From Pseudomonas sp. RIT-PI-S (GTDB lineage Bacteria > Pseudomonadota > Gammaproteobacteria > Pseudomonadales > Pseudomonadaceae), in NCBI RefSeq assembly GCF_025642975.1, contig NZ_JANZKJ010000003.1, positions 305,507 to 369,506 of the forward strand: a stretch of DNA of 64,000 nucleotides, written 5' to 3'. Under the pieces are notes generated by a model. That model searched no databases. It was not told the origin of the DNA and saw only the letters and a list, made by a program, of their open reading frames with translations. Every line of letters begins with the position of its first letter. Positions within the stretch are counted from its first letter, which is position 1. The translations under genes were made by a program, and so were the position numbers. Positions 37,601 through 46,712 of this stretch are shown here, one piece after another.

Positions 37601-39031
37601 ATGACGCTCTATATGAACCTGGCCCGGCTACTGGAAGACCGCATCGAGCAAGGGCTCTATCGCCCTGGTGATCGGCTGCCTTCGGTACGCGCCCTCAGCA
37701 CAGAACACGGCGTAAGCCTAAGCACCGTACAACAGGCATACAGGCTGCTCGAAGACAGCGGCCTGGCGGCACCTAAGCCGAAATCCGGTTACTTCGTGTC
37801 GAGCAAAACCCTGCCGGCATTGCCTGAAGTCGGCCGCCCGGCGCAGCGCCCGGTCGATATTTCTCAGTGGGACCAAGTCATCGAACTGGTGCGTATGCCG
37901 CCGCGCAAGGACATCGTCCAGCTCGGCCGCGGCATGCCGGACGTCACCAGCGCTACCCTCAAGCCGCTGCTGCGCAGCCTGGCGCATCTCAGCCGGAGGC
38001 AAGACATGCCTGGCCTGTATTACGACACGGTGTATGGTACCGAACCGCTGCGCGAGCAGATCGCTCGGCTGCTGGTGGATTCGGGCTGCCGCCTGAGCGC
38101 CGCCGACCTGGTCGTCACTACCGGTTGTCATGAGGCACTGTCCAGCAGCGTGCGCGCCATCTGCCAGCCTGGGGATATCGTGGCGGTGGACTCGCCCAGC
38201 TTTTTCGGCGCCATGCAAACCTTGAAGGGTTTGGGCATGAAGGCGCTGGAAATCCCTACCGACCCGGTTACCGGGATCAGCCTGGAGGCTCTGGAGCTGG
38301 CGCTGGAACAGTGGCCGGTGAAGGTCATCCAGCTGACTCCCAACTGCAACAACCCCTTCGGCTACATCATGCCCGAAGCACGCAAGCGGCAGCTTTTGAC
38401 GCTGGCGCAGCGTTTCGACGTGGCAATCATCGAAGACGACGTGTATGGCGACCTGGCCTACACCTACCCTCGCCCCCGCACGATCAAGTCGTTCGACGTG
38501 GATGGTCGGGTGCTGTTGTGCAGCTCGTTCTCGAAAACCCTGGCACCTGGCCTGCGGATCGGCTGGGTAGCGCCGGGGCGGTACCTGGAGCGTGTGCTGC
38601 ATATGAAATACATCAGCACTGGTAGCACCGCGCCCCAGCCCCAGCTTGCCATCGCCGACTTCATTGAAGGCGGCCACTACGAACCTCATTTGCGCCGCAT
38701 GCGGGCGCAGTATCAGCGAGGCCGCGACCAGATGACCGACTGGGTACGGCGGTATTTCCCCGCTGGCACGCGCGTCAGCCGGCCCCAGGGCGGTTTCATG
38801 CTCTGGCTGGAGCTGCCCGAAGGGTTCGATACCTTGCGCCTGAACCAGGCGCTGCTGGCGCAAGGCGTACAGATCGCCGTGGGAAGCATCTTTTCCGCCT
38901 CAGGGAAGTTTCGCAACTGTCTGCGCATGAACTTCGCGTCGCGGCCCACCCCGGCGCTCGAGGCCGCGGTACGCCAGGTGGGCGAAACCGCAAGGGACCT
39001 GCTGGCGAAGATGCAGGCCGTGCATGCGTAA
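37601..39031 (+). CDS. MocR-family GntR regulator / aminotransferase-like protein
   Basis: A 476-aa protein: GntR winged HTH (~5-72, DRIEQGLYRPGDRLPSVRAL) joined to a fold-type I PLP domain. The Lys is in CSSFSKTLAPGLRIGW (Schiff base near residue 314) and the FNxPxG-like NCNNPFGYIM is present. MocR proteins are transcription factors whose aminotransferase domain senses PLP plus an amine. The start at 37601 is chosen for GGGGAG 7 nt upstream; an ATG 6 nt earlier is possible. Its likely target is the divergent DUF1127 gene or its own promoter. Confidence 0.86.
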   Translation: MTLYMNLARLLEDRIEQGLYRPGDRLPSVRALSTEHGVSLSTVQQAYRLLEDSGLAAPKPKSGYFVSSKTLPALPEVGRPAQRPVDISQWDQVIELVRMPPRKDIVQLGRGMPDVTSATLKPLLRSLAHLSRRQDMPGLYYDTVYGTEPLREQIARLLVDSGCRLSAADLVVTTGCHEALSSSVRAICQPGDIVAVDSPSFFGAMQTLKGLGMKALEIPTDPVTGISLEALELALEQWPVKVIQLTPNCNNPFGYIMPEARKRQLLTLAQRFDVAIIEDDVYGDLAYTYPRPRTIKSFDVDGRVLLCSSFSKTLAPGLRIGWVAPGRYLERVLHMKYISTGSTAPQPQLAIADFIEGGHYEPHLRRMRAQYQRGRDQMTDWVRRYFPAGTRVSRPQGGFMLWLELPEGFDTLRLNQALLAQGVQIAVGSIFSASGKFRNCLRMNFASRPTPALEAAVRQVGETARDLLAKMQAVHA

Positions 39032-39086
39032 CTTTCCAAGCGCAACGGCGGTCAGATAGGCATCCTTTGATCGTAGCGAGATCTCC

Positions 39087-40640
39087 ATGGCCGTGAATGC
39101 CCGCCTGCTGGCTGCGTTGCTGCTCAGCCTTGCCTTAGGCGGTTGCGCCAACCCTGCACCGCAGCCGATCGCCAGCCAGCGTATCCCTGCCGAACAATCG
39201 GCCTTCGGGCGAGCGATCCAGGCACAGGCCAGCACCCATCCCGGTATGTCGGGGTTTCGCCTGCTTCCAGACAGCGGCGAAGCGTTCCGCGCCCGCGCTG
39301 AATTGATCCGCAACGCCCGCAGCAGCCTGGACCTGCAGTACTACATCGTGCACGACGGCCTCAGCACCCGAGCGCTCATGCGCGAGGTGCTGGATGCCGC
39401 CGACCGGGGCGTGCGCGTGCGTATCCTGCTCGACGATACCGCCAGCGACGACCTCGAAGACTTGCTCGGCACGGTGGCCAGCCACCCCAACATCAAGGTG
39501 CGGCTCTTCAACCCTACACACCTGGGGCGTGGCACCGGGGTGACCCGCAGCATTGGCCGGTTGCTGGACCTGTCCCAGCAGCACCGGCGAATGCACAACA
39601 AAGTGTGGATCGCCGATGACAGCGCGGCCATCGTGGGCGGGCGCAACCTGGGCGATGAGTACTTCGATGCCAAGCCCAACCTGAACTTCACCGATATCGA
39701 CCTGCTTGGCTTCGGCCCGGTGGCGCGCGACCTGGGCTATAGCTTCGACCAATACTGGAACCACCGGCTTAGCCGGCCGTTGCGCGAGCTGTACGATGTG
39801 CCCGCCGCACGCAAGGCGTTGCCGGCGTTCCGCGAGGCACTTGAGAAATCGCTACGCAAGGCAAGCGTGAAGCAGAAGCCGCTCTACGACAGCCTGATGA
39901 GCTATCGGGACGCTCCCCGCCTGGACACCTGGCGACAGGAGCTGATCTGGGCGCCAAGCACAGTGATGTGGGATGCACCGGCAAAGGTGTTGGCCAGCGC
40001 GGAACCGGACCCACACCTGCTGCTGACTACACAGCTGGCCCCCGAGCTGCTAGGCGTGCACGAGGAGCTGCTGCTGATTTCGGCCTACTTCGTGCCGCGG
40101 GAACCTGGGCTGCTTTACCTCACGGGACGGGCCGACCAAGGTGTGGCAGTGTCGTTGCTGACCAATTCGCTGGAGGCCACCGACGTACCCGCCGTTCATG
40201 GCGGGTACGCACCTTACCGCAAGGCGCTGCTCGAACACGGGGTCAAGCTATACGAACTGCGCCGGCAGCCTGGGGACGACGCGGGGTTCACCTATCATCT
40301 GCGCGGCAGCTCCGCATCCAGCCTGCACAGCAAGGCGATGGTCTTCGATCGGCGCAAGGTATTCATCGGCTCGTTCAACTTCGACCCCCGCTCCGTGCTA
40401 TGGAATACCGAGGTCGGGGTGCTGGTCGACAGCAGCGCGCTGGCGAGTTATACGCGGGATCTGGCCTTGCAGGGGATGTCCCCGGCGCTCAGCTATCAGG
40501 TGGAGCTGCAAGGCGGCGCGCTGCAATGGGTCACCGAAGACAACCATCACCTTCACGTGCTGCGCCAGGAGCCCGGCGACTGGTGGCGCCGCTTCAACGC
40601 CTGGGTCAGCCAGCGAATCGGCCTGGAGAAGATGCTGTAG
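39087..40640 (+). CDS. Phospholipase D-type lipoprotein (ClsC-like)
   Basis: A 517-aa protein with a lipoprotein signal (LALGGC lipobox at ~19-20) and two HKD motifs: MHNKVWIADDSAAIVGG near 169 and LHSKAMVFDRRKVFIGSFNFD near 413. The paired HxKx4D(x)GxxN motifs form one active site, used for phosphatidyl transfer or hydrolysis. Resembles cardiolipin synthase C and other periplasmic PLD proteins. It could act on phospholipids at the inner-membrane periplasmic face. Its MFS neighbour converges 18 nt away. Confidence 0.86.
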   Translation: MAVNARLLAALLLSLALGGCANPAPQPIASQRIPAEQSAFGRAIQAQASTHPGMSGFRLLPDSGEAFRARAELIRNARSSLDLQYYIVHDGLSTRALMREVLDAADRGVRVRILLDDTASDDLEDLLGTVASHPNIKVRLFNPTHLGRGTGVTRSIGRLLDLSQQHRRMHNKVWIADDSAAIVGGRNLGDEYFDAKPNLNFTDIDLLGFGPVARDLGYSFDQYWNHRLSRPLRELYDVPAARKALPAFREALEKSLRKASVKQKPLYDSLMSYRDAPRLDTWRQELIWAPSTVMWDAPAKVLASAEPDPHLLLTTQLAPELLGVHEELLLISAYFVPREPGLLYLTGRADQGVAVSLLTNSLEATDVPAVHGGYAPYRKALLEHGVKLYELRRQPGDDAGFTYHLRGSSASSLHSKAMVFDRRKVFIGSFNFDPRSVLWNTEVGVLVDSSALASYTRDLALQGMSPALSYQVELQGGALQWVTEDNHHLHVLRQEPGDWWRRFNAWVSQRIGLEKML

Positions 40641-40658
40641 CCGGGAGACGGCCGGGCG

Positions 40659-41810
40659 TCAGGAGTCGCGGGCTTCACCTACCGTTGCCAGTGCAGGCTG
40701 CCGGCTGGCGATCAGCACCAACCCGGCCGCACCCGCCGCCATCATCAACGGCAATGCATGACCCGTCAGCCACTGATTGCCTGCGCCGGCGATCAGCGGC
40801 CCGATCAGGCAGCCAACGCCCCACAGCTGTGCCACGTGAGCATTGGCGCGAACCAGTTCGTCGTGGCGGTAGCGTTCGCCGATGAACACCAGCGACAGGG
40901 TAAACAAACCGCCAGCGCTTGCGCCGAAGAGCACCCATAGCAGCCAGATGATCGGATGGTGGATGGCCACCGGGATCGACACGCTGCTGATCGCCAGCAG
41001 GCCCGCGCAGCCGAGAAACAGCCCACGCCGGGGCAACCGGTCCGCCAGGGCGCCAATCGGCAGCTGCAAAACCGCATCGCCCAGTACAACGGCACTGACC
41101 ATGTACAGGGCGATGCGGGGGTCATATCCCTGTTGCAGGCAATAAACCGGCAACAGGGACAGTATCAGGGCTTCAAAACCGGCGAACAACGCAATGGCGT
41201 AGGCGATCACCGGCAAACGCCGGCAAAACACCCACAGGTCTGCCAGGGTGACCGTCACCGCCTCGGTGATCGGCGCGCCGCCACGCCCGAGCAACAACAA
41301 CGGTGACACCAGCAGCAGGCCAGTCGCCAGCCAGAAACCATGATCCTGTTCAGTGCCGATGCCCCCAAGCAGCAAGGGGCCGGCCAATTGACTCAGCGCG
41401 TAGCAACATCCATACAGCGCAACCAGGCGGCCGCGCCACTGCTCCACGACGAGTTGGTTGATCCAGCTCTCGCCGAGCACGAACACAATCGTGAGCACGC
41501 TGCCAATCACCAGACGCAGCATGACCCACAGGGCATAGCTAGGCCACAGCGCCAACAAGCCGATGGAAACGGCCCCAGCCCATAGGCATATCTGCATTGC
41601 CCGGCTGGTACCGAAGCGCGCGGCCAGGCGGCTGGAGACCCGGGCGCCCAACAACACGCCCACTGCCGGCATCGCCGACATGATGCCGATGGCGAAATTG
41701 CCATAGCCCCATGCCTCGAGCCGCAGCGATACCAGGGGCATGCTCATGCCCAGCGCCAAGCCAACGCTTAGCACCGAAGACAGCACGGCGAAGTAGGTTC
41801 CCCACGGCAT
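40659..41810 (-). CDS. MFS transporter (YcaD-like)
   Basis: A 382-aa permease with about 12 hydrophobic segments, opening MPWGTYFAVLSSVLSVGLAL and carrying a loop-2/3-like motif (VSSRLAARFGTSRAMQ). Inner-membrane location; substrate unknown. GGAGCG lies 7 nt upstream of the ATG at 41810. It is separated by 65 nt from kauB on the same strand and could be in its transcript. Confidence 0.85.
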   Translation of the reverse strand: MPWGTYFAVLSSVLSVGLALGMSMPLVSLRLEAWGYGNFAIGIMSAMPAVGVLLGARVSSRLAARFGTSRAMQICLWAGAVSIGLLALWPSYALWVMLRLVIGSVLTIVFVLGESWINQLVVEQWRGRLVALYGCCYALSQLAGPLLLGGIGTEQDHGFWLATGLLLVSPLLLLGRGGAPITEAVTVTLADLWVFCRRLPVIAYAIALFAGFEALILSLLPVYCLQQGYDPRIALYMVSAVVLGDAVLQLPIGALADRLPRRGLFLGCAGLLAISSVSIPVAIHHPIIWLLWVLFGASAGGLFTLSLVFIGERYRHDELVRANAHVAQLWGVGCLIGPLIAGAGNQWLTGHALPLMMAAGAAGLVLIASRQPALATVGEARDS

Positions 41811-41875
41811 TGGGCGCTCCTGCGAGTAGCGAAACAGCCCCCCGGCCACTCCCGGCCGGGGAACCTTGAGCGGCG

Positions 41876-43369
41876 TTACAGCTTGATCCAGGTGGCCTTG
41901 AGCTCGGTGTACTTGTCGAAGGCGTGCAAGGATTTGTCACGGCCGTTGCCAGACTGCTTGAAGCCACCGAACGGCGCGGTCATGTCGCCGCCATCGTACT
42001 GGTTGACCCACACGCTGCCGGCACGCAGGGCGCGAGCGGTGTTGTGCGCCTTGGAAATGTCGGAAGTCCAGACGCCCGCCGCCAGGCCATAAGGCGTGTC
42101 GTTGGCGATGGCCACCGCTTCCTCGGCGGTGTCGAAGGTGATCACCGACAGTACCGGGCCGAAGATTTCTTCCTTGGCGATGCGCATGGCATTGCTCACG
42201 CCATCGAAGATGGTCGGCTCAACGTAAGTGCCACCCGTTTCTTCAAGGATGCGCTTGCCGCCCGCCACCAAAGAGGCACCTTCGCTGTGGCCAGCTTCGA
42301 TGTAACCCAACACGGTGTTGAGCTGCTGGGTGTCCACCAGCGCACCGACCGTGGTTGCCGGGTCCAGCGGGTTGCCGGGTTTCCAAGCCTTGAGCGCCTC
42401 GACCACGAGGGGCAGGAAACGCTCTTTGATCGAACGCTCCACCAGCAGGCGCGAGCCCGCAGTGCACACTTCACCCTGGTTGAAGGCGATGGCGCTGGCG
42501 GCGGATTCGGCCGCGGCTTGCAGGTCTGGAGCATCGGCGAAAACGATGTTCGGGCTCTTGCCGCCCGCTTCCAGCCATACCCGCTTCATATTGGACTCGC
42601 CGGCGTAGACCATCAGCTGCTTGGCAATGCGGGTGGAACCGGTGAACACCACGGTATCCACGTCCATGTGCAGGGCCAGCGCCTTGCCCACGGTATGGCC
42701 ATAGCCAGGCAGTACGTTCAGCACGCCGGCAGGAATCCCCGCTTCGATGGCCAACTGAGCGATGCGGATGGCGGTCAGCGGAGATTTTTCCGAAGGCTTG
42801 AGCACCACCGAGTTACCGGTGGACAGCGCAGGGCCCAGCTTCCAGCAAGCCATCATCAGGGGGAAGTTCCAGGGCACGATAGCCCCGACGACGCCCACAG
42901 GCTCACGCGTTACCAGGCCCAATTGATCATGGGGGGTAGCGGCGACTTCGTCGTAGATCTTGTCAATCGCTTCGCCGCTCCAGCTCAGCGCGCCGGCCGC
43001 GCCCGGAACGTCGATGTGCAGCGAGTCGCTGATAGGTTTGCCCATGTCGAGGGTTTCGAGCAGGGCCAGTTCTTCGGCGTTGGCCTTGAGCAGCGAAGCG
43101 AAGCGGATCATCGTGGCCTTGCGCTTGGCCGGCGCAAGGCGCGACCAGGCGCCAGACTCGAACACTTGGCGAGCATTGGCCACCGCCAGGTTGGCGTCGG
43201 CTTCGTCACAGCTGGCCACCAGGCCAAGCAGCCGCCCATCCACCGGGCTTACGCACTCGAAGGTAGCGCCAGCCACCGCGTCGGTGTATTGACCGTTGAT
43301 AAAAGCACGGCCTTCGATTTTCAGGTCCTGAGCACGCGCTTGCCAGTCGGCAAAGGTCAAGTTAGGCAT
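41876..43369 (-). CDS. kauB: Gamma-glutamyl-gamma-aminobutyraldehyde / ketone-aldehyde dehydrogenase (KauB/PuuC)
   Basis: A 497-aa aldehyde dehydrogenase with near-identical wording to KauB-type enzymes as I remember them: opening MPNLTFADWQARAQDLKIEG, catalytic Glu in LEAGGKSPNIVFADAP, catalytic Cys in NQGEVCTAGSR and NQYDGGDMTAPFGGFKQSGN at the end. It oxidises aminoaldehydes from putrescine, cadaverine or ornithine/lysine-derived routes to acids. GGAGT precedes the ATG at 43369. It is divergent from a cupin gene. Confidence 0.88.
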   Translation of the reverse strand: MPNLTFADWQARAQDLKIEGRAFINGQYTDAVAGATFECVSPVDGRLLGLVASCDEADANLAVANARQVFESGAWSRLAPAKRKATMIRFASLLKANAEELALLETLDMGKPISDSLHIDVPGAAGALSWSGEAIDKIYDEVAATPHDQLGLVTREPVGVVGAIVPWNFPLMMACWKLGPALSTGNSVVLKPSEKSPLTAIRIAQLAIEAGIPAGVLNVLPGYGHTVGKALALHMDVDTVVFTGSTRIAKQLMVYAGESNMKRVWLEAGGKSPNIVFADAPDLQAAAESAASAIAFNQGEVCTAGSRLLVERSIKERFLPLVVEALKAWKPGNPLDPATTVGALVDTQQLNTVLGYIEAGHSEGASLVAGGKRILEETGGTYVEPTIFDGVSNAMRIAKEEIFGPVLSVITFDTAEEAVAIANDTPYGLAAGVWTSDISKAHNTARALRAGSVWVNQYDGGDMTAPFGGFKQSGNGRDKSLHAFDKYTELKATWIKL

Positions 43370-43550
43370 AACGAAACTCCTCTTATAGATTTCAAGCGTC
43401 GTGGGAAGCTCGTGTCGAACAGCCACCGGACCCAAGCTTGGCCAAAGGCGTTCACCCTAAACCACTGCCGCGCAGCTTTCAATATATTTGACAGCGACGA
43501 GCATTCGGCAGTCTCATGTGCGTTTTATTGAACAACGACAGGACACCGTT

Positions 43551-43913
43551 ATGAGCGTCGAGCAGATCGTGGATTTCGCCTTGGCCACCCCAGACCCGGT
43601 TCGCTATCGCCCGGATGCTGAAAAAATCCTCGCAGGCGCACCTGACCAAGCGGTGTTCAACCACTACAGCAGCCCCTGCGAGCAATTTTCCGCCGGCGTA
43701 TGGGAAGGGGCGGTCGGGCAATGGACCGTGAGCTACAGCGAGCATGAATATTGCGAGATCGTGCAGGGGGTGTCGGTGATCCGTGACGAAGCCGGCAATG
43801 CCCGCACGGTACGCGCTGGCGACCGGTTCGTGATCCCTGCGGGCTTCAAAGGCACTTGGGAAGTGGTCGAACCTTGCCGGAAGATCTACGTAGTGTTCGA
43901 GGCAAACAAGTAA
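43551..43913 (+). CDS. Cupin_3 (DUF861)-like protein
   Basis: A 120-aa single-domain cupin: EQFSAGVWEGAVGQWTVSYS and EHEYCEIVQG, then GDRFVIPAGFKGTWEVVEPC, matching the EutQ/ureidoglycine-aminohydrolase-like cupin group. The start at 43551 has AGGACA upstream. These proteins bind metals or small ligands in the cytosol; function here is unknown. Divergent from kauB, so possibly co-regulated. Confidence 0.82.
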   Translation: MSVEQIVDFALATPDPVRYRPDAEKILAGAPDQAVFNHYSSPCEQFSAGVWEGAVGQWTVSYSEHEYCEIVQGVSVIRDEAGNARTVRAGDRFVIPAGFKGTWEVVEPCRKIYVVFEANK

Positions 43914-43990
43914 CGCAGCCGGCGGACGCCCTCTGGAGATGATCGATACGCCGCCAACGAGGCGGTGTTTCCCTCTATAGGAGCAGCCCC

Positions 43991-44194
43991 ATGACTAATG
44001 AACAAATCATCGAAACCCTGCAGCCTTTCGTCGGCACGCCCTATGCACCTGGCGTGAAGGCGGCGATCGGCGATCTTACGGGGCGCTCGCGCGTGGTAGG
44101 GCCAAGGGAATTCACTACCCGGGAATTCGACCCGCAGCGTATTCATATCCTTGTAGATGCCAGCGGTACCATTACCGGCTTCACCTTCAACTAA
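43991..44194 (+). CDS. Small protein resembling I78-type peptidase inhibitors
   Basis: A 67-aa protein with AGGAG before the ATG. Its end, EFDPQRIHILVDASGTITGF, resembles the conserved C-terminal strand-turn-strand of I78-family (potato inhibitor I-like) peptidase inhibitors, which in bacteria are usually small and lack the final CG here. The match is remembered, not searched. No signal peptide, so a cytosolic role is likely. It lies after the cupin gene, before a strong terminator. Confidence 0.55.
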   Translation: MTNEQIIETLQPFVGTPYAPGVKAAIGDLTGRSRVVGPREFTTREFDPQRIHILVDASGTITGFTFN

Positions 44195-44221
44195 GCCGCT
44201 TCAGCCTCCAGGCCAAAGGCA

Positions 44222-44254
44222 AAAAAAACCCGCATCCAAGATGCGGGTTTTTTT
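44222..44254. terminator. Bidirectional Rho-independent terminator
   Basis: Stem AACCCGCAT/ATGCGGGTT with loop CCAAG, flanked by A-run on the left and T-run on the right (44222-44235 and 44241-44254). It ends both the plus-strand small gene and the minus-strand rpmB-rpmG operon. Confidence 0.9.
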
Positions 44255-44269
44255 GTCGGCGAAGATCAA

Positions 44270-44425
44270 TTACTTGATCTTGGCTTCCTTGTAGATCACG
44301 TGCTTGCGAACCACCGGATCGAATTTCTTGATTTCGATCTTATCGGGGGTAGTACGTTTGTTCTTGTCGGTGGTGTAGAAGTGGCCAGTACCGGCGCTCG
44401 ACACCAAACGGATCAATTCACGCAT
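44270..44425 (-). CDS. rpmG: 50S ribosomal protein L33
   Basis: 51 aa: [20 protein letters not shown] then [20 protein letters not shown] and [11 protein letters not shown], the entire L33 protein; this paralogue lacks the zinc-binding Cys pairs. It follows rpmB by 11 nt in the conserved rpmB-rpmG operon and ends 16 nt before the terminator. Confidence 0.97.
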   Translation of the reverse strand: MRELIRLVSSAGTGHFYTTDKNKRTTPDKIEIKKFDPVVRKHVIYKEAKIK

Positions 44426-44436
44426 GATTTTCTCCC

Positions 44437-44673
44437 TTAAACCTTGATGCCATCGCGGCGGATATCGGCCAGGACGGCGTCAATGCCACGCTTGTCGATG
44501 ATACGCATGCCTTTGGCGGATACGCGCAGACGCACGAAACGCTTCTCGGACTCGACCCAGAAGCGATGGTGCTGCAGGTTCGGCAGGAAACGACGACGGG
44601 TTTTGTTGTTTGCGTGGGAAATGTTATTCCCGGTTACCGGACCCTTACCGGTAACTTGACAGACTCTCGACAT
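44437..44673 (-). CDS. rpmB: 50S ribosomal protein L28
   Basis: 78 aa beginning [20 protein letters not shown], the full L28 with the family-typical [20 protein letters not shown]. First gene of the rpmB-rpmG operon, driven by a promoter about 180 nt upstream (44851-44879). Confidence 0.97.
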   Translation of the reverse strand: MSRVCQVTGKGPVTGNNISHANNKTRRRFLPNLQHHRFWVESEKRFVRLRVSAKGMRIIDKRGIDAVLADIRRDGIKV

Positions 44674-45064
44674 GCCTCAGCCCTCTAAACCACATGCCCA
44701 ACCCGGCATGGGTTGGCCGCTTTATCTCTCAGTCAAAATTGGCGCGAAGGCTCGAAACCCTTCAAACACCGTGTTTCGCAGGAGCAGACGAGCTCGGCCG
44801 GATAGGTCGGCCCGCGAGCGAAACGCTCTGCCCCTAGAAAAGAGCGCTGCTTTATATCAGAAACCCCGCGCCACAACAACAGGCAGCGCCGGCCGCCTGT
44901 CCTGGCCGGCCGCGCGATGCAGGGCCTGCAACAGCCTCAGCGCAGCTGCCGTCCGTCGAGCCGGAGCGAAAATTTGAATGGCGAAAACGAAACGAGATCT
45001 CTAGGGTAGGATTTTCCAGACTGCACCGGCAGATGGCCCACTCCCGAAAGCCAAGGAATCGACC
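44674..45064. other. Long divergent region between rpmB and the peptide-binding protein
   Basis: About 390 nt without a gene. On the minus strand it holds the rpmB promoter and a ~170-nt leader; the leader starts with an inverted repeat AACCCGGCATGGGTTGG near 44700 that could be an autoregulatory hairpin. The plus-strand promoter of the solute-binding-protein gene must also be here. Confidence 0.55.
44851..44879 (-). promoter_or_regulatory. Sigma-70 promoter of rpmB-rpmG
   Basis: Minus strand: TTGTTG (44874-44879), exactly 17 nt, TATAAA (44851-44856). Good match to consensus in both boxes and spacing, directed at rpmB with a leader of about 170 nt. Confidence 0.65.
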
Positions 45065-46651
45065 ATGCGTCTTGCGTTCACTCCACTGCTGCTCGCAGTA
45101 CTCGGCGCCTGCGCCACTGCTCAGGCAAACCCGCTTTCCGTTTGCACCGAGGCCAGCCCGGAAGGCTTCGATGTGGTGCAGTATAACTCCCTGACCACGA
45201 CGAACGCATCGGCCGACGTGCTCATGAACCGCCTGGTGGACTTCGACGCCAAGGCAGGCAAGGTGGTACCTAGCCTCGCGGACCGGTGGGAGGTCAGCGC
45301 CGACGGCCTTACCTACACCTTTATCCTACGCAAGGGCGTGCATTTCCATACCACGGAATACTTCACCCCTACCCGCGAGTTATCAGCGGAGGACGTAGCG
45401 TTCAGCTTCAAGCGCATGCTCGACCCCGCCAACCCATGGCACAAGGTGGCGCAAAGCGGCTTTCCCCATGCGCAGTCCATGCAGCTGCCCAGCCTGGTCA
45501 AACAGATCGACACGCCTGACGCATCCACCGTGCGCTTTGTGCTCGACCACCCGGATGCAACCTTCCTGGCGACGCTGAGCATGGGCTTCGCTTCTATCTA
45601 TTCGGCCGAATATGCCGACCAGCTGATGAAGGCCGACACTCCTGAAAAACTGAACAGCCAGCCTATCGGTACCGGCCCGTTCGTCTTCGTGCGCTATCAG
45701 AAAGACGCTCAGGTGCGCTTCAAGGCGAACCCGGATTATTTCGCTGGCAAACCCGCGGTCGACCCGCTGATCTATGCCATCAGCCCGGACCCGAGCGTGC
45801 GGATGCAGCGTTTGCGTGCCGGCGAGTGCCAACTGACGCTTTCCCCCAAGCCGCAGGATATCGCCACAGCCAAGGCTGATCCCAAGCTGCAAGTGTTCAG
45901 CACCGCCGCTTTCATGACCGCTTTTGTGGCGATCAACACCCAACATCCACCGCTGGACAAGCCGCAGGTGCGGCAAGCTATCAACTTCGCTTTCGATAAG
46001 GCCAATTACCTCAAGGCGGTCTTCGAGGGTACGGCTCAACCCGCCAATGGCATCTACCCGGCCAATACCTGGGGTTACGCCGGTGATTCGCACCTGTATG
46101 ACCATGACCCAGCCAAGGCGCGCAAGCTGCTTGCCGACGCCGGCCTCAAAGAGGGTTTCAGCACCACGCTCTGGACCCGACCCAGTGGTAGCCTGCTCAA
46201 CCCCAACCCGACGGCAGGCGCTCAGGCGTTGCAGGCCGACCTCGCTCAAGTGGGCATCAAGGCTGAGATCCGCATCCTCGAATGGGGCGAGCTGATCCGC
46301 CGCGCCAAGGCCGGCGAGCACGATCTGCTGTTCATGGGCTGGGCCGGCGACAACGGCGATCCGGATAACTTCCTTACCCCACAGTTTTCCTGTGCGGCGG
46401 TCACGTCTGGGACAAACTTCGCACGCTATTGCGACCCGACCCTGGACGGGTTTATTACCAAGGGCAAGGCCGGCGCGACCCAGGCAGACCGCAGCGAGCT
46501 GTATCGCCAGGCCCAGGGGCTGATCCAGCAGCAGGCGTTGTGGCTGCCCTTGGCACACCCAGAGGTCACAGTGCTGGCCGCAAAAGGGTTGAAAGGCTAC
46601 CAGCCCAGCCCCTTCGGCCGGCAAGACTTCTCCCATGTGAGCGTTGACTGA
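45065..46651 (+). CDS. Periplasmic oligopeptide/dipeptide-binding protein (SBP_bac_5)
   Basis: A 528-aa solute-binding protein with an N-terminal signal sequence (cleavage near TAQAN, or a lipobox-like LGAC). It carries the SBP_bac_5 hallmark DVAFSFKRMLDP (~118-129), and QPIGTGPFVFVRY. Resembles DppA, which delivers dipeptides or haem to an ABC importer. No permease or ATPase genes adjoin it, so it is an orphan binding protein that must use transporters encoded elsewhere. Confidence 0.88.
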   Translation: MRLAFTPLLLAVLGACATAQANPLSVCTEASPEGFDVVQYNSLTTTNASADVLMNRLVDFDAKAGKVVPSLADRWEVSADGLTYTFILRKGVHFHTTEYFTPTRELSAEDVAFSFKRMLDPANPWHKVAQSGFPHAQSMQLPSLVKQIDTPDASTVRFVLDHPDATFLATLSMGFASIYSAEYADQLMKADTPEKLNSQPIGTGPFVFVRYQKDAQVRFKANPDYFAGKPAVDPLIYAISPDPSVRMQRLRAGECQLTLSPKPQDIATAKADPKLQVFSTAAFMTAFVAINTQHPPLDKPQVRQAINFAFDKANYLKAVFEGTAQPANGIYPANTWGYAGDSHLYDHDPAKARKLLADAGLKEGFSTTLWTRPSGSLLNPNPTAGAQALQADLAQVGIKAEIRILEWGELIRRAKAGEHDLLFMGWAGDNGDPDNFLTPQFSCAAVTSGTNFARYCDPTLDGFITKGKAGATQADRSELYRQAQGLIQQQALWLPLAHPEVTVLAAKGLKGYQPSPFGRQDFSHVSVD

Positions 46652-46686
46652 TCGCCAACGCCGGCTCCCCCTGTGGGAGTAGGCAA

Positions 46687-46712
46687 AGCCCGCGAAGCCG
46701 TAACCGCGGGCT
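46687..46712. repeat. REP-like inverted repeat between convergent genes
   Basis: AGCCCGCG (46687-46694) and CGCGGGCT (46705-46712) form 8-bp arms around a 10-nt loop, just after TGTGGGAG-type sequence seen in the REP pair at 55016-55070. It ends at the radC stop codon and may terminate the neighbouring transcripts. Confidence 0.55.

Noticed and set aside
41924..43531. 535-codon plus-strand open frame antisense to kauB
   Set aside because: Opposite a confidently assigned gene; no motifs or ribosome-binding site.
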